Assembly: GCA_051530055.1 (NCBI GenBank)
Contig: CM121341.1
Span: forward strand, 18,290,001 to 18,354,000
DNA: 64,000 bases
Source of the DNA: Neoechinorhynchus agilis
Taxonomy: Eukaryota > Acanthocephala
Reading direction: 5' to 3'
Below, in pieces: positions 57,251-64,000 of this stretch. Both the position numbers and the translations under genes were made by a program. The notes under the pieces are model-generated. The model was given only the letters and a program-made list of their open reading frames with translations. It was not told the DNA's origin and did no database searches. Position 1 is the stretch's first letter; each line of letters opens with the position of its first letter.

Positions 57251-57589
57251 ACGAGGAATCCAAGATACATTGTTTCTCTACTTTGAACAATAAATCGTGT
57301 TATCAGTGTGGTGAGTGTGCTTCACACAGATTGTTTGCATTGTTAAAACTATTTATCGATTTTTTTACTGTTAATTATTAAAAATTAATTTTTTTGAATT
57401 CTATACTCTGTTCAATGTAAGCTCAATATTTTTGTTTTCTATGCTTTGTGTGTGAATTAAAAAATTAGATAAAATGCACTGCTGTGCTAATTCTTAGATT
57501 TTTCATGCCTTTACAACTCGACTATCACAACCCCAGCTTGATGCTTCAATTTCATTTACTGATTATATGTCTTATTTAGGTCTTAACCC

Positions 57590-57670
57590 AATAAAGATTT
57601 TTTATTGAAGATGTTTCGAACCAAACTGATGATAAATCCGACGTGGTTCGAAACGCCTTTAATAGAAAAA
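57590..57670. repeat. Imperfect palindrome, Penelope-like terminal piece
   Basis: Arms TTATTGAAGATGTTTCGAAC and GTTCGAAACGCCTTTAATAG are inverted repeats with about five mismatches around a 22-base centre containing CTGATGATAAATCC. The right arm and beyond match 50640-50720 in inverted orientation. It resembles the hammerhead-like motif in order, but its inner hairpin pairs poorly. Confidence 0.45.
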
Positions 57671-57711
57671 TGCTTACTGTAAAGATCTAAATAGCACCTC
57701 TAATCAATAGA

Positions 57712-57838
57712 ACTGCTCAACAAGCTGGACGAAGTATCCACTTCGATGTCGTTACTTTAACCCATTTCACATATCTACACGCCTTGCCGTAAGACGGCGA
57801 AAGCTCGAAAATAAAGATTTTTCTTTATTGTTACAACA
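57712..57838 (+). repeat. Short repeat, copy 1 (partner at 59138-59246)
   Basis: Shares GAACTGCTCAACAAG, CGCTTCGATGTC- or CACTTCGATGTC-type text, GCCGTAAGACGGCGAAAGCT and an ATAAAG...TTTAT...CAACAG end with 59138-59246. GCCGT-AAG-ACGGC is a perfect small hairpin followed by GAAAGC. It is probably the 3' end of an unclassified retroelement. Confidence 0.55.
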
Positions 57839-58033
57839 GACCGCCCAAGTGTCAATTTAAAAACAAAACATGAGCTATAAATACACATAATTAAATTATA
57901 ACTTTCTTCCTCTAATAATCAATGGTCGTTGCAGTATTGTAATCGCTATGAGTTTTCCGGTAATTTATTTTATAAAGTCTCTTGCTTAGTCTGGCTCAAA
58001 AAATCTAAAAACAAATTAGTACTGACCACACAT

Positions 58034-59095
58034 ACAGCACTGTTGAAAAGATAATTCATTGTTATTTGTTGATAGGAGAGATAAATGAAATTAAGATTTT
58101 ATTGGATATTTCGATCCACTATCTCGGATCTTCTTCAGTGATCTAAAACACATATAACAGGGATTCTCAATTCACGCGTCACATAACATCCTGTAAGAGT
58201 CGCATCCTTAATTTGAAATCAGGTTTATTGCCCTCGAACGTTTCGAACCTATTTATATATAAGGATTCGATGATAATACGTTCGAAACGCCGACCATTGC
58301 AGACTAGTGTTGTAGCGCCACTAAAATCAATAGTGTGCCCTGTGTTTTTTGCATGGGCCACCACCGCGGAACTAATGTCCGTGTTGCGAACAACTGATGA
58401 TTCGTGCTCCTTCATCCGTCGGGTGAAATTGTTGGTCTGCCCCACATAGACGTCTTCGCAACCGGAGCACGGCATTTTGTAGACCGCACCAGATGACTGT
58501 TGGCCATTCTTGGGACATATCAATCCGTGTAGATTGCGTCCCCTCTTTGTGTATACATTTACTCTCTTGACCTCACATCCTGATTTTATGATGCGCTCCA
58601 TAGCAAGATACGAATGATCATCAGGGAATGGCAGTTCAACGTAGATCTCTTCCTTTTTAGACTTTGTCTCCCCATTGAAGGTATGACGCACATTCCGAAT
58701 GCACCGTTCGACAAGATGGAGAGGATAACCATATCGACCTGATATGTACTTTAGGTAATCAATCTCCTCGTTACACAACTTAGCGTTGCTACAATGTGTA
58801 AGAGCACGGTGGATGAGTGACCTAATCCTCGAAATTTTGTATTTGCGAGGTTGGGCTGATGTCCATGGCACACCTCTCTTTCGGTACACCCTGGTCGTGT
58901 AGTTTCCACTGGCTAATCGGTATATCCACACATCCAGGAACGGAAACTTACCATGGTCCTCCTCGATCGTCCACTGAATATTGTCGTCCCTTCCATTCAG
59001 TTCATGTTTAAGGCGATTCATATTAGTCTCTGAAGGGTCGATCAACAGGAAGGTGTCGTCCACATATCTGAAGCGATGATGTTTCCGTAGACAAT
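58034..59095 (-). mobile_element. Penelope-like element, inverted partial copy
   Basis: The minus strand carries the end of the RT (FRYVDDTFLLIDPSETNMNR), the connector and the GIY-YIG nuclease (SSGAVYKMPCSGCEDVYVGQ, then TNNFTRRMKEHESS), and the terminal region with the CTGAAGA hairpin motif at 58100-58138. It is nearly identical to the corresponding part of the plus-strand copy at 59396-61795. The 5' two-thirds of the RT is absent. Head-to-head partial copies next to a longer copy are typical of this class. Confidence 0.88.
58100..58138 (-). ncRNA. Hammerhead-ribozyme-like motif
   Basis: CTGAAGA, extra A, GATCC hairpin GGATC, GAAATATCCAATA. Same sequence family as 59501-59539 and 61718-61756. 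Confidence 0.45.
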
Positions 59096-59137
59096 GCGAA
59101 TAAGAATTCTGGACATCCGCTCGACAGAGCCCCAGAA

Positions 59138-59246
59138 CTGCTCAACAAGTGAGACGAACTTTCCGCTTCGATGTCATTAATTTAAAGCACTTTACATGCC
59201 GTAAGACGGCGAAAGCTTGAAGATAAAGTATCTTTATCATTGCAAC
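59138..59246 (+). repeat. Short repeat, copy 2
   Basis: Partner of 57712-57838, including the GCCGTAAGACGGCGAAAGCT hairpin block. It is followed immediately by a reverse-transcriptase fragment at 59247, as though that element's RT had been joined to this terminus. Confidence 0.55.
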
Positions 59247-59395
59247 AGTTCCTCAGGGTTCCCCGCTGTCCCCTATACTCTTCTGCCTCGCCACCCAGTT
59301 TATCATACAGAACTGCAGGGTTTGCAAAGCCACCTCCACCTCAGACTTCGAAGATAGCCGTGAGTTGTCTCATTTGCGCACTCACTCTAAACTCT
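59247..59395 (+). mobile_element. Small RT fragment of an unrelated LINE
   Basis: Reads VPQGSPLSPILFCLATQF and IIQNC, the palm motif around the RT active site. Only about 50 codons survive. It is distinct from the Penelope-like RT (DGVAMGSPLAPV) on either side. Confidence 0.6.
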
Positions 59396-59500
59396 AAACG
59401 TTCGAGGGCAATAAACCTGATTTCAAATTAAGGATGCGACTCCCACCGGATGTTATGTGACGCTTGAATTGAGAATCCCTGTTATATGTGTTTTAGATCG

Positions 59501-59539
59501 CTGAAGAAGATCCGAGATATTGGATCGAAATATCCAATA
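59501..59539 (+). ncRNA. Hammerhead-ribozyme-like motif in 5' terminal repeat
   Basis: CTGAAGA, extra A, hairpin GATCC/GGATC with loop GAGATATT, GAAATATCC, AATA. Outside it, TTTAGAT before the core can pair with ATCTAAA after it (seven pairs), a candidate stem I slightly off the standard register. Confidence 0.5.
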
Positions 59540-61717
59540 AAAATCTAAATTTCATTTATCTCTCCTATCAACAAATAACAATGAATTATCTTTTCAACAT
59601 GACTAAGCAGATATATGGAGATCTTGCTTTTAAAACACTCAGGGATTCAGAGAAAAATGGTATACAGAATATGCGGGCAATAATGGCAGTAGACTTTCTC
59701 AGAACATGTAAAACTATGAGGTTTTTCCGACTTTTCTTCGCCTAAGATCAACAGCACGGGGATTCCGTGATTCTAGCAGTCGAAAGGGCATGATGTTCAA
59801 TCGCACGGATGGGACAATCAGATCGATGTCTGGCAAGGTTAGAGAAACAAAAGGCGAACTATTCAAGCTGCACCGAGGATAATCGATTATAGGATCAGGT
59901 TAGAGAAGATCGCAATGACAACGGAACGTGATAATCTAAATATCCCGATCTGAAAACTTGAGCGTTTCTATGAATCTGTCTTCAAGAATCGTGGGGTGAA
60001 TTTCAATGTATCACAAAGGATGTTAAGAGGGGTCAATATGCTCAAGTCGCTCACGCAGATAGTTCCAGTGAAGATCGATAAAGGATATGAGTATTGTGTA
60101 TTAAGTCAGCAACAGTATATAAGTGCTGGAGAGGAAATCTTAAATGGAGTCGAATTTGCAAGAATATCAAGATGCCCAACGTCTAGTCGTGAAAAAGAAT
60201 TCAATTCTTTTCTTTTGAACCTTAAAAAACAAGGCAAGCTTCCGGATGGGGATTATAAGATCCTTAGCTCAACCGATGCGAAAACGCCCAAAATGTATTT
60301 GCTTGCGAAAGTACATAAAGAGCCTATCAAATTCAGACCAATAATTGCGACACACTCCACTTTCTGCACGAACATCTCAAGGAGAGTAGCTGGTATGTTG
60401 AGGAGCGCAATGGGATCTTCAGAGAGAGTGGTTTCCTCGGGAGTGGATTTCGTTTCAAGATTGAAATCGTCTTGGAATTCCCAGTATAGGATGCTGTCGG
60501 CAGATGTGATCTCCCTCTTCACCCAAATTCCTGTCTATGTGGCAATAGATCTCGCACTTCCTCTCCTGTCTACGAACGCTGAATGGAATTTAACTAATAG
60601 CGACTGGCGAAAGCTATTGCAGTTTTGCACCAGATTCTGTAACTTCCAGTTCAACGGCATCGACAATGACCAGAAAGATGGAGTAGCCATGGGCAGCCCG
60701 TTAGCTCCTGTGCTTGCTGAGCTGTATATGCGGCACTGGGAGGACGAACATTTGCCGTCGATACAGGGGGTTAATATCTGGTTCAAATATGTGGACGACA
60801 CGTTCCTGTTGATCGACCCTTCAGCGACTAATATGAATCGCCTTAAACATGAACTGAATGGAAGGGACGACAATATTCAGTGGACGATCGAGGAGGAGGA
60901 CCATGGTAAGTTTCCGTTCCTGGATGTGTGGATATACCGATTAGCCAGTGGAAACTACACGACCAGGGTGTACCGAAAGAGAGGTGTGCCATGGACATCA
61001 GCCCAACCTCGCAAATACAAAATTTCGAGGATTAGGTCACTCATCCACCGTGCTCTTACACATTGTAGCAACGCTAAGTTGTGTAACGAGGAGATTGATT
61101 ACCTAAAGTACATATCAGGTCGATATGGTTATCCTCTCCATCTTGTCGAACGGTGCATTCGGAATGTGCGTCATATCTTCAATGGGGAGACAAAGTCTAA
61201 AAAGGAAGAGATCTACGTTGAACTGCCATTCCCTGATGATCATTCGTATCTTGCTATGGAGCGCATCATAAAATCAGGATGTGAGGTCAAGAGAGTAAAT
61301 GTATACACAAAGAGGGGACGCAATCTACACGGATTGATATGTCCCAAGAATGGCCAACAGTCATCTGGTGCGGTCTACAAAATGCCGTGCTCCGGTTGCG
61401 AAGAGGTCTATGTGGGACAGACCAACAATTTCACCCGACGGATGAAGGAGCACGAATCATCAGTTGTTCGCAACACGGACATTAGTTCCGCGGTGGTGGC
61501 CCATGCAAAAACACAGGGCACACTATTGATTTTAGTGGCGCTACAACACTAGTCTGCAATGGTCGGCGTTTCGAACGTATTATAATCGAATCCTTATATA
61601 TAAATAGGTTCGAAAAGTTCGAGGGCAATAAACCTGATTTCAAATTAAGGATGCGACTCCCACCGGATGTTTTGTGACGCGTGAATTGAGAATCCCTGTT
61701 ATATGTGTTTTAGATCA

Positions 61718-61756
61718 CTGAAGAAGGTCCGAGATAGTGGATCGAAATATCCAATA
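61718..61756 (+). ncRNA. Hammerhead-ribozyme-like motif in 3' terminal repeat
   Basis: CTGAAGA, extra A, hairpin GGTCC/GGATC (one G-T wobble in place of A-T), GAAATATCC, AATA. It occupies the same position in the 3' terminal repeat as 59501-59539 does in the 5' one. Confidence 0.5.
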
Positions 61757-61881
61757 AAATCTTAATTTCATTTATCTCTCCTATCAACAAACATACAGCA
61801 TTTTTTATTATGGGTTCATAAAGCAAAAAACGTACACTAATTGTTTCCGGCATTCAAATTTGAATTTCATTAGTATCCATC

Positions 61882-64000
61882 CTAGAAACATCGAATCGTG
61901 CTAGTGTAACCTTTTTCTTCAAAGGGCTTGGTTCGACCTTGCTCTTCCCCAAATCCAATTTTGTGGCTGTAGCCAATGTCCAGTAGCGTTGGAAGACTGA
62001 ACGGTCTCACTGTTTTAGCGTACCGCCACGACTCCAGATTTTGAACGTGTATATTGAAAATCCGAAAAATGCGATAATCAACGATGAGGCAAGGGTAAAA
62101 ATAAAAAACGGGTTCTGTGTCAAACTTTGTAGAATAAAATCCGTCTCTTTATCAACTAATCTTCTTTGTAAACTTTTGAATCCCTCGGAAGCTTTACGGA
62201 TAAATTCCGTCTTATTGGTGGAATTATCGCCTACTGCCAAAATCACTAATCCGGTGGTGTTTAAGGAAATCTGGCCATTAAAATATGAAATATCCTTTGC
62301 CTTCAATATAACCGCATAAAATCCAGTCGGCGGTTTGCTTCCGGTAAAGTAAAGTTCGAATTTGTGGGAGTTATTCACTCGTTGAACGAACAATATACTC
62401 AATTGGTGTTTGTAGCTGGGTGAAATCAAAACTTCGACTCGATCGCCATCCATATCCTTGACAGTAAATTCGCAGGGCTGCCTTTGTTGAACATCACGAT
62501 TTATGAAGTGAACGTTTTCCTTGAAGAAAAATCTCGGAGGATTGTCGTTAGTATTCTCAACAAAGAATCTCACCCGCGCTCTATCAGTAAGCGGTTTCGG
62601 GTGGCCAAAATCATGGACGCAAACGTCAGTAGCATAGACGGGAATTTCTTCATAATCCACAAAATTCGATAGCTTTATAGTACCGGTTTGATCGATGGAA
62701 AACGGCAAAACTCTTTGAATGTCTTTGCGTTTTCCAACAGGGGAGCAAAAACTGAAACTTAGTTTCGCGTTGTCGCCCGAATCAAGATCAATTGCGGATA
62801 CGTGTCCAATCGTTGTTCCAGGTACCGCGTCCTCGTTGACTTTAAAGACATAGGATTTTTGATTAAACGAAGGACAATTATCGTTAACGTCGACGACACA
62901 AAGTCTCAAAGCTTCGATTGTTTTCCTTGGCGGTTGACCATTGTCGCTCAGTTTAACTTTTAATTCAAAACATGTGTCGTTATTTTCCCGATCGAATTGA
63001 CGGATTGTTTTTAGAAATCCATCTCGCGTCAGATTAAATTCAGTGGAATAATCTAAGAGAGCATAACTAATACTTGAGTTTTGGCCGTTGTCTAAATCCG
63101 TCGCATTAAGTTTAACCACAGTTGTACCCACAAATATATCTTCTCTAAAGTCGATCTGACTGGGAAAATCTCCAATGGGGGCATTGTCATTGACATCCAG
63201 GACATTGACATCGAACTTAACGATCGTTTCGTAAAATGGATGCGAGATGTCAGTAGCAAGAACACTGCATTCGTAGTACGACCGATTTTCTCGATCAAGT
63301 CGATTTGCAACCAGTGAGTATTCACCGAGGTCGTCGTTGAAGGGCACGGCTCTGAGGGCGTCACAATCGAACTTTAAGGTCCATCGAGAGTATTCAGAAG
63401 ACTTATCAGGATCTCGTATCACCATTTCGCCTATTTGAGTGTGAAGCGGCACATCTTCGCTAATAGCAATCAATAGGCGTCCATTTGGAAGCAATTCAGA
63501 ATCAAAGAAACTTATGTCAATCAACGGAGGATTATCGTTTATGTCCATAATCTCAACTATGACGGTGCACAGAGCAGGCAGTGATCCTCCGGATACTTCA
63601 CGGACTCTCACTTCGATTTCATATCTTGATGAAGTCTCGTAATCCAACTTGCCGACCAGGTACAAGGAACCACTTTGATGATCAATGTCAAATAGTGGAC
63701 CATCGTTGTGTGGCGAAATTGAAATAATTGAATAATGCAGTGTTCCGTATTTCGGCGAATCTTTATCCATTGCACTAACAACCGCGATGATTTTTGAGAT
63801 TTCGACGTCTTCTCTAACCTGGATGACTTGCTTCGCTGGATCGCATTGTGGTTCATTGTCATTCACGTCGTCAATAATCACGACGATATCGACTTCTGAA
63901 CGCAGATTTGACCTGCCGTTATCCACAGCCACCAGTCGAAATTCGTACTTTGCCACGTTTTCATAATCCAAGACGCCAAGGACTTCGAGACTTGGAGTGT
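61882..64000 (-). CDS. Protocadherin-like cadherin, 3' part of gene
   Basis: The gene enters from the right edge; the 5' end is outside the window. About six cadherin repeats are visible, with Ca2+-binding motifs DVNDNEP, DKDSP, DINDNPP, RLDRENRS, DVNDNAP, DLDNGQN, QFDRENND, DVNDNCP, DLDSGDNA and NTNDNPP. A membrane-proximal domain follows, then one transmembrane helix (FFIFTLASSLIIAFFGFSIY) and a short cytoplasmic tail IWSRGG. It should be a type I adhesion receptor. The frame meets TGA at 62007-62009, but a 44-bp GT-AG intron (61967-62010, GTGAGA to TACAG) joins LK to HHKIGFGEEQGRTKPFEEKG and ends at 61882. Alternatively the frame stays open for about 50 codons after the TGA (to 61854). No catenin-binding region is apparent, as in protocadherin-type proteins. 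Confidence 0.85.

Larger units (their letters stand above)
59396..61795 (+). mobile_element. Penelope-like element with terminal repeats
   Basis: RT with YLLAKVHKEPIKFRPIIAT, SADVISLFTQIPV, DGVAMGSPLAPVLAELYM and FKYVDDTFLLID (about 60290-60820). It is followed by the connector and a GIY-YIG nuclease, VYKMPCSGCEEVYVGQTNNF (about 61372-61431), of the Penelope class. Direct terminal repeats of about 190 bp flank it: 59398-59590 and about 61617-61793, both starting TTCGAGGGCAATAAACCTG and ending TCTCCTATCAACAAA. The main open frame is 59996-61552 (518 codons). It looks largely whole with about one break near the nuclease end, and the N-terminal part of the protein is not clearly delimited. The GIY-YIG nuclease nicks target DNA for target-primed reverse transcription. 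Confidence 0.9.

Noticed and set aside
1-64000. Viral or LTR-type elements, Polintons, CRISPR, operons
   Set aside because: No integrase, gag, capsid, protease, LTR pair or spaced direct-repeat array was found. All reverse transcriptases seen are LINE or Penelope type.

Overview
This is eukaryotic, animal nuclear DNA. The genes carry GT-AG introns and metazoan domains: a steroid-receptor-type nuclear receptor, cadherin repeats, an Ig-superfamily protein, a rhodopsin-like GPCR, and a LOTUS/Tudor germ-granule protein. The DNA is AT-rich and crowded with non-LTR retroelements. Most introns I can place by eye are very short (about 34-55 bp), so many apparent frameshifts are really small introns. 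A nuclear receptor with an estrogen-receptor-type P-box (CEGCKA) argues against nematodes and insects and is compatible with a compact-genome lophotrochozoan or spiralian. I cannot name the species.

Layout. 1-6.9 kb is a pile of LINE remains: a decayed APE-type LINE split by a second element, then a longer LINE with a restriction-like endonuclease (called family R here). 6.9-21.4 kb is an eroded inverted duplication. Its left arm keeps RCC1L and INTS4 (+) plus a broken TDRD fragment (-). Its right arm keeps the intact LOTUS-Tudor gene (+) plus a broken INTS4 fragment (-). Each arm has lost what the other retains. 21.5-26.4 kb is a Dicer gene (-). 27.5-29.5 kb holds RPB8 (+) and a GPCR (-). 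30.4-37.6 kb mixes family R fragments, a Penelope-like fragment, a small Lys-rich ORF and an Ig-domain gene (-). 37.8-38.9 kb is a coiled-coil gene (-). 40.5-41.6 kb is an extended-PHD protein (+). 42.2-43.9 kb is another family R LINE (-). 44.9-46.9 kb is the estrogen-receptor-like gene (-). 46.9-50 kb is largely featureless, followed by a tRNA-Arg. 50.7-53.7 kb is a Jockey/CR1-like LINE (called family J). 54.1-56.4 kb is a PLAT-repeat (LOXHD1-like) gene (+). 57.5-61.8 kb is a Penelope-like element with terminal repeats and an inverted partial copy. 62-64 kb is the 3' end of a cadherin gene (-) that runs off the window.

How the parts relate. Dicer and the LOTUS-Tudor protein, both small-RNA or germline factors in animals, sit about 4 kb apart. 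Between and beside them lies a natural inverted repeat of the Tudor and INTS4 genes that could fold into a long hairpin. INTS4 and RPB8 are general RNA polymerase II machinery. The Penelope-like pieces share a CTGANGA-hairpin-GAAA motif resembling hammerhead ribozymes, with covarying hairpin arms. No retrovirus, LTR element, Polinton or CRISPR was recognised.
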